From positions 99,644,628 through 99,708,627 of the forward strand of contig CM070875.1 in NCBI GenBank assembly GCA_036365515.1: a stretch of DNA of 64,000 nucleotides. Direction: 5' to 3'. The notes under the pieces were generated by a model. The model saw only the letters and a list, made by a program, of their open reading frames with translations. It was not told the origin of the DNA and ran no database searches. Shown one piece after another: positions 22,345 through 33,113 of this stretch (its first letter is position 1; each line of letters opens with the position of its first letter). The translations under genes and the position numbers were made by a program. This DNA is from Torymus aiolomorphi (taxonomy: Eukaryota; Arthropoda; Insecta; Hymenoptera; Torymidae).

Positions 22345-23870
22345 TCTTGCCAAGACTGTCTTCTTATAAGCCCCCCCTCCCCCCTCGTAGGTACTATCTC
22401 TAATCTCGAATACTTAAGAGGGCTGCAGCTAGCAGACCCCATGTATCTCGAACCTTCACGCATCGATATTGAAAGCAAATCATTGAAAGCCAAATAGTTA
22501 AGGGCCAAAGCCTTCAGCCGATAGCACTAAGTTCTAAACTTGGATGGCTCCTTACTGGCGATCTCGCGTCGTCACCCCCAGAAAGCGGGCCAAACTCTTT
22601 ATCTCTTCATTGCTCTAGCGAATGTGAACATGAAGCCAAACTATTGGAGCTCGTACAAGATTTTTGGAGGGCGGAGGAAATATCAGTAGATAAAAAATCT
22701 TACTCGCCTGATGAACAAGCATGCGAGGAGTTGTATCAAAGAACTACTCGTCAAGATCAAACAGGGCAATATATAGTAAGTCTACGTTAGAAAAGTCGAG
22801 ATCAGTTGAGTTCTGTTCAACTGGAAAATTCTCATTCTGCCGCACTACGCGCACTCAATCGTCTCGAAGCAAACTTCGCTAAAGACGAGAAACTCAAAAT
22901 AGCCTATACAGAGTTTATGAAAGAGTACATTGACCTAGGTCATATGTCACTCTCCTCGAATTTCGATTCGTTGTCTAATAAAAGATAAGCCTTCTTACCA
23001 CATCATGGTGTGTGGAAGAAAACCAGTACCACTACCAAATTACGTACTGTGTTTAATGGTTCGAGTAAAACCAAAACGGGGTCTCGTTCAACGATCTTCT
23101 ACACGTTCGATCCAATCTTCTTCAGAATCCCGTCGCTTTGATCTGGGCCTGGCGTAGGTATAAGATCGCACTTTCAGCTGACGTGGAAAAAATGTTCACA
23201 CAAATTGGTGTCGAACAATGTGATCAACCTTTTCAGTCGATTTTATGGCGTTTTAACAAGAGTGAACCCATTAAAGTTTAACCCATTAAGTTCGACTAAC
23301 CACAGTGACATATGGATTGGCCTGTTCGCCGTTTCTAGCCATACGCACACTCTTGAGACTAGCCGAAGGTTATGGCCAAACTTATCCGATCGCAGCTGAA
23401 GCTGTTCGCTCAGAAATGTATTCTGATAATGTGCTATGTGGTTCCCATTCGATAAAAGAAGAAGAAGCTTTACTTAAACAGGATGAGTTAATTCAACTCT
23501 TTAAACAAGGTCATCTTAATCTCCGCAAGTGGACTTCAAATAATGCTAAAGTACTCTCTTCTCTACCTTCTAATATGTTAGCTGCAGATTCAATCGCTTT
23601 ATTTGCCTCCGAAACATCTGTATCAATTCTAGGTATAGATTGGCAACCTAACACAGACTACTTTAGTTTTCATATCGAAGATGCTTCTTCTGACTCGTCT
23701 TTTACAAAACGCACCATTCTTTCAAGAATCGCTCGAATCTTCGATCCCATGGGATGGTTGGCTCCTGTTGTAATAACCGCAAAGATTATTATGCAGTCTC
23801 TGTGGATTCTTAAGGTTAGTTGATATGAAGAACTTCCTCTCGACATCTCCAATCGATGGCAGTCTTGCTT
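22345..23870 (+). pseudogene. BEL/Pao reverse transcriptase region, decayed
   Basis: Pieces in several frames encode the protease-RT linker (LGWLLTGDLASS, LVQDFWRAEEIS), the RT start (LGHMSLSSNFDS, then LPHHGVWKK and LRTVFNGSSKT near 23000-23060) and the palm. At 23305-23823 an open frame has VTYGLACSPFLAIRTLLRLA, then YSDNVLCG where active elements have YVDDVLCG, so the catalytic Asp pair is spoiled. It continues with LRKWTSNNAKVLSSLP, LGIDWQPNTDYFSF and ILSRIARIFDPMGWLAPV, the signature of Pao-type pol (peptidase A17 annotation). Stops at 22488, 22786 and 22986 and several frameshifts break the gene. Confidence 0.88.
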
Positions 23871-24762
23871 GCAAGATCTTCAACATATAAGTCACATCAG
23901 AATTCCTCGCTGGAGTGGATACACTCTACAATGCGAACTTCTAGAAATCCACGGATTCGCAGACGCATCTAAGTTTGCGTATGGTGCAGTAGTCTATCTG
24001 CGCTTAATCCGTACACAAGAAGTGCTCGTCACTCTTCAAGTGGCTAAAACGCGAGTAGCTCCACTTAAGACGCTAAGCATATCTCGTTTAGAACTTTGCG
24101 CTGCGTTGCTACTTGCACGTCTTGTTCAAACGTTTATGGAATCTTTCCCAATAAAGGTTGAAAGTGTTCACCTTTGGTCTGATTCAGCGGATGTGCTTTT
24201 TTGGCTGAAAGACCACCCTCCAAGATGGGGTGTTTTTGTGGCTAATAGGTGTTCAGAAATTCACACTCTACTATCTGACGCATATTGACATCATGTGCGA
24301 TCAGCTGACAACCCCGCCGATGTCATATCACGAGGTATTGAGCCCTCAAAGCTAACCTCGCAAAGTCTGTGGTGGAAAGGTCCTGTTTGGCTCTCTGATA
24401 GCTATGAACCTTGGTCGAGGTCTCATGACGAGCTCAATTTTACCGTTAATAGTCTTAATCTTCAACCTAGTCACACTCTAGTCGCTAGTAAGGGCACACC
24501 AAATTCTGTCGAGAGTACTCTAGACATTTGGAGCCTTATTAACAAATATTCGTCGTTAAATAAGTTATATCGACTAGCGTCGTACTGTTTTAGATTCATC
24601 TACAGAATCTGCACGAAAGCTGAACGTAAAGCAACTTCAACTTCGGTTGTTAGTTTTCGTACTGTTCTTCAATCCCTACTATGCCATCACACTCCGTATT
24701 CTAAGGAGATAAGTGCTAATGAGATTGAGAACACCAGACTTTGTCTTATATATCCAGTTTAA
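23869..24762 (+). pseudogene. BEL/Pao RNase H region and linker
   Basis: Two adjacent frames. The first (23869-24288) has LEIHGFADASKFAYGAVVYL (first RNase H Asp), SISRLELCAALLLARL (Glu) and VHLWSDSADVLFWLKDHP (Asp), then FVANRCSEIHTLL. A TGA ends it at 24286. The second (24295-24762) carries on with RSADNPADVISRGIEPSKL and LWWKGPVWLSD, the typical end of the Pao RNase H and linker to integrase. It stops at 24760. The main RNase H acidic residues are present, so this is the best preserved pol piece, but it is separated from the rest by stops. Confidence 0.88.
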
Positions 24763-25852
24763 ACAGCGTATTTCGAACTTGAATTCCAACAGTTACAGAG
24801 AAAAAGTAAACTAGCGACGAAAAGTACTCTTTTATCGTTAAACCCCATGATACAAAATCATTTGCTCAGGGTGGGCGGTCGTCTTTCTCACTCTTTTCTC
24901 GAAGAAGATGCTAAGCATCCACTTATCTTACCTTCTGATTGTCACTTTACAACTTTATTAATTAGGGATGCTCATCATCGCACTCTTCATGGTGGCACTC
25001 AATTAACGCTTGCCACAATCAGACGTCAGTACTGGATAGTGAAAGGACGATCCGCGGTTGAGAAAGTCATCAGAGCTTGCCTCACATGCTCATGCCATGC
25101 TGCCCAAGTGCCTACTCAATTAATGGGCGAGCTACCCAAGTCACGCGTGCGCCCTTCATCGCCCTTTGAGCGGTCAGGTGTCGATTACGCCGGTCCTATC
25201 AAAGTTCGACTTACAAAAACTAGAGGTAAAGGCACAATGAAGGGGTATATTGCTATATTCATCTGCATGGCTACTAGAGCCGTCCACATAGAAGTAGTGG
25301 AGGATTATTCCAGTGAAGCATTTATCGTAGCTTTTCATCGATTCACCGCTCGTAGAGGTCATTGTAGAGACTTATACTCTGATCAAGGTACAAACTTTGT
25401 TGGTGCTGACTCTCAACTGAGACAAATGGTTGACGCTTCTTCTTCATTTTTGTCTTCAATTATTAAGTATCTCGCTCAAGAAGCTACGTCGTGGCACTTC
25501 AATCCTCCCAGTGCACCTCGTTTTGGTGGCATTTAGGAAGCCGCAGTTAAATCGGCTAAGCATCATTTACGCCGCATCATTGGAGATCAATTTCTCACTT
25601 TTTCGGAGCTTGCGACTCTTATGTGCAGAGTTGAAGCATGCCTTAACTCGAGGCCTCTAACTGCTCTCACGGACGATCCTTCTGATCTAGAATTTTTATC
25701 ACCATCATCACATTTCCTTATACAGCGTTCGTCTTTTATAGTTCCTGAAGGAGATGTCACCAACGACAACGTCCCAGCAGGAAAGCGCTGGCTCTTAATC
25801 AGCTAGCTGGCCCAGCACTTCTGGCAGAGATGGTCGACGGACTACCTGTCGT
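24763..25852 (+). pseudogene. BEL/Pao integrase, broken and 3' truncated
   Basis: DNA-inserting enzyme of the BEL element. The frame 24847-25536 has an HHCC-type zinc-binding N-terminus (RDAHHRTLHGG and ACLTCSCHAA) and a core with GVDYAGPI (first Asp), FICMATRAVHIEVVEDYSS and YSDQGTNFVGA (second Asp). The catalytic Glu segment reads RFGGI-stop-EAAVKSAKHHLR, where TAG at 25534 replaces the usual Trp. It continues with CRVEACLNSRPLTALTDDP, FLIQRSSFIVPEGDV and, after another stop at 25804, LAQHFWQRWSTDYLS, ending at about 25852 where piggyBac arm sequence starts. The C-terminal end and 3' LTR are missing. Confidence 0.88.
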
Positions 25853-26290
25853 ACACTATATTCAATGATCCGCTTAAAAAATCAAGAGAAAACCGTTTCA
25901 GCCCGTTTTTCCGATGTTACTCAATATCTTACCCTTTTACAGCCACCATTTTGAAAATATTCATGAAAATCGATTTTTTCAAAGTACAGGATTTTAAAGT
26001 ACATGTAAAAATTGCACGGCTTCTGCTGAAAACAAGATGATTCAGGTGGTATAAGGATTTGAAAAAGTTACTTTTTCCAAAAAATTACCCTAAAATTTTT
26101 CAGAATTTTCATTTAAATTGGAAAATTTTTTGGGAAAATCAATTTTTTATGCTCTCAAAGTGACAAAATCTGAAAGAGCATCCTTGAAAATAGTCGGGTA
26201 TGAATTTTTGCAAGGTTTCCATTACCCTAGCGTTGTTGGCAATCGATCAATTTTGATCATGTGAATACCCTCAATTTGGGCGTTAATGGG
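25853..26290 (-). repeat. Right piggyBac terminal inverted repeat region
   Basis: Reverse complement of 14941-15375. Ends CCCTCAATTTGGGCGTTAATG then GGTTAA; TTAA at 26291-26294. Confidence 0.88.
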
Positions 26291-26294
26291 TTAA

Positions 26295-27387
26295 GTATTG
26301 CTCTCAATTATAACACGTAAATATTTATTAAGAAATTTATAAATAATATTTATAGAAATATAGAAATATAAAAACTAAATAGGGAAAAATAATCATAATT
26401 ATTAGTATAGTTAGTTGATAAAAGGGATCAAGAAATTCTGTTCGAGGAAGCTACGTGCCAATGAATTGTCAGCGGTTTTTTTTTTAGGTGATACCACGTA
26501 AATTACATGTTTTCAAATTTTTTGTTTTTTGAACGTCCCTGTAGCCCTTTCGGTTACAAAGATATTTGATATTGAAAAAAAAATGCAAAATTCCCCGCTG
26601 TGCGCCAGCTCGCTTGACGTGTCGTCGATGTAGCTCCAATTCTGCATCGACGCGCCATCTAGCGTTCGCTACCATGAACTTACTAATTACCGACATCGGT
26701 ACGGTAGGCCGTGACAAAGTTATTATTCTAATGTATCCTCTAGTCTATGTACAGGTAACTATGTCTACCTCTATAGAATTATGTACATGAAATTAATCTG
26801 GATAAATAAATATATAAAATAAATAAATAAGTACATGGAGCACGCGCTGAAGTAATTTTTAAAACACAATATGATTCGCTGTTGCCCTGGATGGTTATCT
26901 TTTAATACCTAACTTGCCTGACTTCAAAATGAACTTTATGTGCCTGCCAGAATTATGAAAGGATTTTAATTTTTCAGCTCGCATTCTTTTCGTTTGATCC
27001 AAAGCTATAATTTCTTTTTGTGAATGTTAAAATTCGTTAATAGTGGACATTGAAATACAACCTAAAAAACACAGAATTTTACGTTTATATTCAGCTCTGT
27101 AGAGGAGGTATGTAATTTTGTATGAAATTCTGGTGAAATCAACTAATTTTTTTTTTTAAAGTTGGCGCAAAAACAAAGCAGAATTTTTTTTGAATATTGA
27201 AATTGAACGAAATTGTAACCTGGTAGAATTTTTTGAAAACAGCAATTTTTTGGCCTTAATGCTGTACAGTACTTAACGAGCTAAAAATTGATTTGGGGCT
27301 ATATTTTGCTATATACTTTCATAAAAAAAATCACCGGCAAAATTGACTAAGCCCCCGCCCAGCGTTTTTAAGAAGGTAGTTGAAATT
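26295..27387. other. Unassigned AT-rich stretch
   Basis: No gene or transposon end recognised. A short hairpin, CGTCGATG / CATCGACG, lies at about 26623-26652 within a GC-richer patch. Confidence 0.5.
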
Positions 27388-27790
27388 ACCCATATATGTC
27401 AGAGCGTCTTCCAGAAACCGTCCAGCGGGTGCACGTGGCACCTTTTTCGCGTTAATCGCACTTTCTTGAAGTCGCACATAATCATACGCTGAGTCTCTCT
27501 CGAAAAAAAAAAAAACAAAAGACATATTGATCTATTTTTTCCTCCTCTTTCCAATGGTGCTATTGTTTTTTCTCCGAAACACTTTTTTCTATTCGGAAAT
27601 TCAAGTTGAAAGTTCAGAGCCATTTTTCTCAATGTATGCCCATTTTTTTTTCAAAGTGAATGTTACCATTCGGAAGTACAAGTCTTAAGCTGCCCTAAAG
27701 TTTGAAGTTGGGTAAATGAAGGCTTCATAAGTTATAAAATTGATAAGACAGTGGCGTGCGGCCGGACGCACTCCGCGCATTGCACTCTCT
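27388..27790 (+). repeat. Left arm of the unnamed-transposase element
   Basis: Begins near CATATATGTCAGAGCGTC. Shares CATAATCATACGCTGAGTC, CTCTTTCCAATGGTGCTATT and CATTTTTCTCAATGTATG-like text with the arms of 15939-17493. Inner end pairs with 34318-34440. Confidence 0.72.
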
Positions 27791-28137
27791 CGTTGTTTTA
27801 TACGTAAAATATATCACATAATCAATTTTCTACAGTATATTTTATAAAAGTCCACATATTTAAATTCTAAAATCATGTTAATTTTTTGTTTAGTTCTTAA
27901 TTTTTTTATTTTCTATTTAAATTTATATCTGAGGTCTTTTCTTGATAGTTGTTTTTTTTCCTCTGATCTTTACATGCTTTGACTTGTTTAATAGGTGGAT
28001 ATAATTCGAAAGTTTCTGATGATGAAAGTCGTTTTAACTCTAGTCTTTTAGTATCTGGTAGCAATTTAACGCAATGGAATGACAGTTTCAGGCATTGTTT
28101 GCTAATTCCAATCTTTGTTTTAATTTTAGTTTAGTTG

Positions 28138-28837
28138 CTAAATATTTGTATTTTTTGATGAAAAAAAGCAAAGAATATTTTTAAAGCACTTAGTCGCCCA
28201 ATCGTAAAGATTTTGCGGTGTTAAAATGTAATTATCAGATAATTTACGTAAACTTGCTCGTTTGGCGTTGTTTTGCACAGAAGCACCAATACCATCGCAT
28301 GCATTTTTTCCGTGCGCAGTCGCATGTAAGTGCCACTCTGCTTCAACAGAAAAATCTTGATAATGATGAATCAAATTCTGGAAGTTGTTTATTTTTTAAA
28401 TGTTGAGCAGCCCCATCGGTGAAATGAATAACTTTTTTCGAGGAATCAAAAGAATTTTTGAGGTAATTGATTATAGTTTCTTGGATGGCATCATGACATA
28501 AATTGTCTAAAAAAACTACTATGCTTTTGTGTTTGATTTTTGTCTGATCCTTTATCATAAACGACGACGGTTGCTAAACTACATTGATCATTGTTGTAAT
28601 GGAATGATTGAGCTGCATCTTGGGCAATAAAAGCAGTTTTCTGAAAAATCTAAAGAAATTAATTCTCCTTTGGATAAGGATTCCCTCAAGGTTTGAAAAT
28701 AAGAATATTGCTGTTTGAAAATCAAAGAATGAGTCTTAAGTTTATGTAAAAGAGGAAACAAGATGTCAATAAATTTAAAATTAGAAACAGTTTGAGTTTA
28801 TAATGTCGATCTATCAGTCGCTTCCCATATTTGATAC
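28138..28837 (-). pseudogene. C-terminal part of the unnamed DDE-like transposase
   Basis: Minus strand from the Penelope target site downward: IKYQIWEATDRSTL, then a stop, then FIDILFPLLHKLKTHSLIFK, LISLDFSENC (first probable catalytic Asp), a decayed stretch, KSIVVFLDNLCHDAIQETI, HFTDGAAQHLKNK (second acidic motif) and AEWHLHATAHGKNACDGIGA (C-terminal acidic motif), followed by LTPQNLYDWATKCFKN. I know similar sequences only as uncharacterised, widely repeated arthropod and cnidarian proteins; the DxxE, TDGxxxHxKN and HGKxxxDGIG motifs look like an RNase H-fold nuclease. Several stops and frameshifts. The N-terminal part is at 32934-34128. Confidence 0.7.
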
Positions 28838-28850
28838 TTAATTTCATTAA
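28838..28850. repeat. Left 13 bp target duplication of the Penelope-like dimer
   Basis: TTAATTTCATTAA, identical at 32921-32933. Both copies are transposase sequence; dropping one copy with the insert makes the flanking protein sense continuous (DVNEIKYQIWEATDR). Confidence 0.88.
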
Positions 28851-28913
28851 TATTGATGTAATAACACGGTGTGTGTTATCGTATGAATTTATCCCTCGGT
28901 TATTGTGATTACA

Positions 28914-29232
28914 TTGATGTGGGAATCTGTCGATCTTCCCGAGGCAGCAGGTGTAAGAAATGAAAAGCCTTACAACGTGTGTATGCTTTTTTTGACGTTT
29001 TGGTGAGCAATGTCACCCTCATCAGAAACTTTAATATAATATAATTTTAGAATTTACACTTCAAGAAACATAAAAAATGATTTGTCGATATTATGATAGT
29101 TACCAAAGTTAGTTTTCTCACAATGTAATTTTTGTCGATTTTCTCCCCCACCGCTTGACTGCGGGGAGGAGAATTTCAACAGTTCCTCTTACATTGGTTT
29201 CGGAACTCGTTCTTTTAAGCCTTTAATATTGA
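28914..29232 (-). repeat. PLE 3' terminal region, left (inverted to 32600-32920)
   Basis: Shares GATGTGGGAATCTGTCGATC, GCAGCAGGTGTAAGAAATG and the hammerhead-like segment with the complement of the right end. Confidence 0.85.
28960..29032 (-). ncRNA. Hammerhead-like ribozyme motif, left copy (probably inactive)
   Basis: On the minus strand, CTGATGA (29025-29019) is followed by a hairpin GGTGA/TCACC and then AAAA where the hammerhead core needs GAAA. PLEs are known to carry hammerhead motifs near their ends. The G-to-A change in the core suggests loss of activity. Confidence 0.5.
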
Positions 29233-29490
29233 TTCAATTTATATAGGAAATGCTAGAGCACGTATTTCCGAAATAAATGTTTACAAACAGTAGGCTGGGT
29301 GTCAGGTGTGTATGCTGTTTTGATTTCATAGGTGTGAGTGTGTGTCGTTATTTTCTTTTACATGTCTGTAGTAGATGTGTGTATATATGATTTAGATTTT
29401 GTGTGTCTTCTTTTTTATTGACCGATTTTTTCTATAAATGTATATGTAACATCTCTGAAATTAATCTTTTATTTAAGTTTTCCTCTTTAT

Positions 29491-31654
29491 CTAATATATT
29501 GTAATTAATGAGTTTAATTTATGGCCTGTTTCGTTTTCATGTAAAATTGTTGCGGAGTCTTCTGATGTTTTGTGTTCATTTATTCTCGTCATTAGTTTTC
29601 GTTTTGTTTGTCCTACGTATGTTTCCGGAGAATTATTACAATGAATTCTATAAACTACGTTGTTTTCAAATTCTTTTTTAGATTTATCTTTACCTTTGGT
29701 TATGATATTCTTCATATTGCTATTGATTTTTGGTATGGTTTGAATATTGTATTTTTTAAGTGTGGATGAAGTTTGTTCAAAAAACCGGTTTATATAAGAA
29801 AGGCTGATGAAATGTTTGTTTTGGTTTCTATTATTATTCGTGTTGGTGTTGTTTTTTAATTTGGCGATATGTTTGCTGATATACTTATTTATGAATTTAG
29901 TTGGGTAATTATTTTCTTTCAATAAATTTTTTGCTATGTTTAAGTTATCTTTTTGGAATCTAATATCTGCTACTTTAATCGCTCTATCCGTTACATTATA
30001 TACCATTGCTACTTTTTGAGAGAGTAGATGTGAATGGTAATTTAGGAATCTACCGGAAAAAGTTGGTTTGGTGTACCAATTTGTAATAATCTTTTGGTTT
30101 TCTTTTATCAATAGAATGTCGCGAAAACTTATCGAATTTTTTGTCTCTATTTCATGGGTGAATTGTAATCTACTATTATATGAATTAAAAGTATCTAACA
30201 TTTCATTTAATCCTGAGTTTGGAATACACGTAATTATGTCATCAACGTAACGGTAGAAAAATATCGGTTTGAAGGAGAGTTTTCCTAGGCATTCGGATTC
30301 TAAGTCATCCATAACTAAATCTGCGAATAAACCGGATATCGGTGATGCCATTGGTGTACCGAATGATTGTTTTTAATATTTATTATTAAATTGAAAATAA
30401 GTATTATCCATCAGAAGGTCACATGCATTTAAAATTTCGTTTAATGGGATTGTTGTGTTTCTTGAAATTTGAAAATAACGTTTTTCAATGTTTTGCTTTA
30501 ATAACTGTTTACTAATGTTTGTATATAGAGATGTCACGTCCAGGCTAATAAGAGTGTAGTTAGGCGGGATGGTGATATTTTTTAATTTCTCTATCAGATC
30601 TAGACTGTTTTTTACGTATAATTTTGGTCTGTTCACACTATTTTGGAAGATGGAAAAAAGTTCTTTTGATAAGAAATAAGTTGGTGAGCCTATCGTTGAT
30701 ACTATTGGTCTTAATGGGATGTTGTTTTTATGTATTTTAGGTAGTCGGTAGCATTTCGGCAGCGTGGTATTAGTTTGTGTCAATTGAGTTTTTTTGTATT
30801 TTTTGCTGAAAAAGTTATTGTCGTTCCAATTATATAGGAATGTTTTTATTTTGGTTTGTAATTTGTTTAACGGATTTCTAGCTATTTCTATGTATGTTTC
30901 TTTGTCAGATAGTAGTGATTCCATTTTTATGTGTAGTCGTCTCTATAAATTGCAACTGTCGCGTTTCCTTTATCCGCGTATGTGAACATGATATTCTTAT
31001 TGTTTTTCATAAATAATTTTGTTTCTTTCATTTTATTTTCGACTATTTTATCGGTTAGGTCTGGGTGGTTTGTTTTGTTCCTATGTTGTGATATTTTATT
31101 TAATAGTTGGCTTCTAATTTCATTTGCAGTGTCCTCTGGTAATTTTTTGTTTTGGATAGGTTTTCTAATTCTTTTATGACATTAACTACGACGTGATTAT
31201 TTAGTTCACATGGGGGATTGAATTTTTGACCGAGAGCAACCATTTCTATAACGTTCTTCGGGATATTTTTGTCTGTGAGATTTTTAAACCATTTGTCCGT
31301 ATTTATATTTAGTTGGTTTGTTTTGATTGTGTTACGTGTATTGTTGAATTTCTTATTGTGTTTTATATTTAATTTCGTTCGATGGTTTATATTTTGTGTT
31401 TCTTGGTTTTTTATTAAATTACTTAAGACTTCAATAGGTATTAAGTTTTTTAGGATCGATAAAGATTTTTTTAACTGTTTTTCAAGGTGTCCTAAATGTA
31501 TATTATTATCTTGAATCTCGATGTTTAATGTTTTTTGTTTAAAATGTTTAATTAGTTTGTTGAATTTATCTTTACCCGATTTGCTCTGAAAATAAAAGTG
31601 GTTTAAATTACGTGTGATGTTATCTGTATTAGCCGGCCTGGTATCGTGTGTTCT
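29491..31654 (-). pseudogene. PLE reverse transcriptase with GIY-YIG endonuclease, minus copy
   Basis: Copies RNA to DNA at chromosomal breaks made by a GIY-YIG nuclease. Read on the minus strand: an Asn/Lys-rich N-terminal region (31650-31100) with TDKWFKNLTDKNIPKNVIEM; a frameshift near 31130; a segment with FTYADKGNATVAIYRDD, the PLE-typical motif; another frameshift near 30935; then YRLPKIHKNNIPLRPIVST, LISLDVTSLYTNI and FQFNNKY followed by TAA at 30373. The same frame resumes with MASPISGLFADLVMDDLESE and FYRYVDDIITC (catalytic YVDD), then KPTFSGRFLNYHS. The C-terminus has VVYRIHCNNSPETYVGQTKR and RINEHK, a GIY-YIG domain, ending at 29491. The catalytic motifs look intact, but two frameshifts and a stop kill this copy. 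Confidence 0.92.
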
Positions 31655-32466
31655 GCACGAATTCCTACGAAAACTGCCTTCAAACCGATATTTTTCTACC
31701 GTTAATGACATAATTATGATGACATAATTACGTGATTTCCAAACTCGGGATTAAATGAAATGTTAGATACTTTTAATTCATATAATAGTAGTTTACAATT
31801 CACCCACGAAATAGAGATAAAAAATTCGATAAGTTTTCTCGACATTCTATTGATAAAAGAAAACCAAAAGATTATTACAAATTGGTACACCAAACCAACT
31901 TTTTCCGGTAGATTCCTAAATTACTATTCACAAGATCCACTCTCTCAAAAAATAGGAATGGTATATAATGTAACGGATAGAGCGATTAAATTAGCAGATA
32001 TTAGATTCCAAAAAGATAACATAAACATAGCAAAAAATTTATTGAAAGAAAATAATTACCCAACTAAATTCATAAATAAGTATATAAGCAAACGTATCGC
32101 CAAATTAAATAACAACACCAACACAAATAATAATAGAAACCAAAACAAACATTTCATCAGCCTCCCTTATATAAACCGATTTTTTGAATAAACCACACTT
32201 AAAAATACAATATTCAAACCATACCAAAAATCAATAGCAATATGAAGAATAGCATAACCAAAGGTAAAGATAAATCTAAAAAAGAATTTGAAAACAACGT
32301 GGTTTATCGAATTCATTGTAATAATTCTCCGGAAACATACGTAGGACAAACAAAACGAAAACTAATGACGAGAATAAATGAACACAAAACATCAGAAGAC
32401 TCCGCGACAATTTTACATGAAAACGAAACAGGCCATAAATTAAACTCATTAATTACAATATATTAG
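31655..32466 (+). pseudogene. PLE RT end and GIY-YIG endonuclease, truncated plus copy
   Basis: Second, inverted PLE copy. It starts within the RT palm (ACCGATATTTTTCTACCG at about 31682, the FFYR segment), where a short insertion and stop replace the YVDD box. It then reads DDIIT, NEMLDTFNSYNSSLQFTHEI, KPTFSGRFLNYYSQDPLSQK and KNLLKENNYPTKFINKYISK, and stops at about 32190. After a short decayed stretch the GIY-YIG domain follows in a second frame (YRIHCNNSPETYVGQTKRK, 32242-32466). It matches the minus copy closely, with scattered changes and small indels, and lacks everything upstream of the palm. Confidence 0.92.
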
Positions 32467-32599
32467 ATAAAGAGGAAATCTTAAATAAAAGATTAATTTC
32501 AGAGATGTTACATATACATTTACAGACAAAATCGGTCAATAAAAAAGAAGACACACAAAATCTAAATCATATATACACACATCTACTACAGACATGAAA

Positions 32600-32920
32600 G
32601 TCTTAAAAGAACGAGTTCCGAAACCAATGTAAGAGGAACTGTTGAAATTCTCCTCCCCGCGGTCAAGCGGTGGGGGAGAAAATCGACAATAATTACATTG
32701 TGAGAAAACTAACTTTGGTAACTATCATAATATTGACAAATCATGTTTTATGTTTCTTGAAGTGTAAATTCTAAAATTATATTATTATATTTTATTAAAG
32801 TTTCTGATGAGGGTGACATTGCTCACCGAAACGTGAAAAAAAGCACATACACGTTGTAAGGGTTTTCATTTCTTACACCTGCTGCCTCGGGGAGATCGAC
32901 AGATTCCCACATCAATATAA
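32600..32920 (+). repeat. PLE 3' terminal region, right
   Basis: Inverted counterpart of 28914-29232. Confidence 0.85.
32795..32862 (+). ncRNA. Hammerhead-like ribozyme motif, right copy
   Basis: Core CTGATGA (32804-32810), hairpin GGTGA...TCACC, core GAAA (32828-32831), then a possible stem III CGTG...CACG. Extra G before stem II and weak stem I pairing make it non-canonical. Self-cleavage in PLE RNA is known for the class; activity here is inference. Confidence 0.5.
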
Positions 32921-32933
32921 TTAATTTCATTAA
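32921..32933. repeat. Right 13 bp target duplication of the PLE dimer
   Basis: Identical to 28838-28850. Confidence 0.88.
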
Positions 32934-33113
32934 CATCAGACTCTCGAGAAATAATTCAAAATCTTTTTTTAGTGATTCAACACCAGGACAATATTGGCAC
33001 TCATTTAAATAACACTTTATCGTTGAATTTTCACAAACTATTTCAGATATACAATCCTTGTAAGTATCCATTTTATCGAAAAGAACTCCCGAGCATTATA
33101 ACCCGGCTAACAA
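32934..33113 (-). pseudogene. Unnamed DDE-like transposase, middle fragment
   Basis: Minus strand: MDTYKDCISEIVCENSTIKC, YLNECQYCPGVESLKKDFEL, then the PLE target site. The Cys-containing CxxCPG pattern is typical of this uncharacterised family between the VCVC/HQN part and the catalytic part. It is separated from the N-terminal fragment by the MITE at 33114-33403 and from the C-terminal part by the PLE dimer. A one-base shift in the TTATTTCTC run (about 32943-32951) is needed to join it with the next piece. Confidence 0.65.

Larger units (their letters stand above)
19051..25852 (+). mobile_element. BEL/Pao LTR retrotransposon, 3' truncated
   Basis: Inserted in the piggyBac transposase; the sequence changes abruptly after its AYN codons, with TGCCGG at 19051 as a plausible LTR start. 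About 1.6 kb of non-coding LTR/leader (19051-20668) precedes gag. The order is gag, zinc knuckles, protease, RT, RNase H, integrase, as expected for BEL/Pao. No 3' LTR: the integrase C-terminus runs into the piggyBac right arm at about 25853. LTR end and primer site were not resolved. Confidence 0.88.
14941..26290 (+). mobile_element. Composite 11.35 kb piggyBac element with nested inserts
   Basis: Ends CCCATTAACGCCCAAATTGAG (left) and its complement (right) are directly flanked by TTAA (14937-14940 and 26291-26294), the hallmark of piggyBac insertion. Arms of about 435 bp (14941-15375 and 25853-26290) are inverted copies. Inside are a foldback element (15939-17493), the piggyBac transposase relic (17760-19050) and a BEL/Pao element (19051-25852) inserted in that gene. 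The BEL sequence runs straight into the right arm, so a deletion removed the BEL 3' end together with the last part of the transposase. Alternatively the right arm could come from a second piggyBac copy, but TTAA at both ends favours one element. Confidence 0.85.
28851..32920. mobile_element. Inverted dimer of a Penelope-like element (PLE)
   Basis: Two PLE copies joined 5' to 5' near 31655. The minus copy (28851-31654) is nearly full length; the plus copy (31655-32920) is 5' truncated within the RT active-site region. The outer 3' parts are inverted copies of each other (28914-29230 against 32600-32920). A perfect 13 bp duplication brackets the pair, so they entered as one unit. Inverted partial duplication is known for PLEs. 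Confidence 0.88.

Noticed and set aside
14941..26290. Inverted 435 bp arms as two unrelated repeat copies
   Set aside because: TTAA directly outside both ends and a piggyBac transposase inside fit a single element better; not fully excluded.
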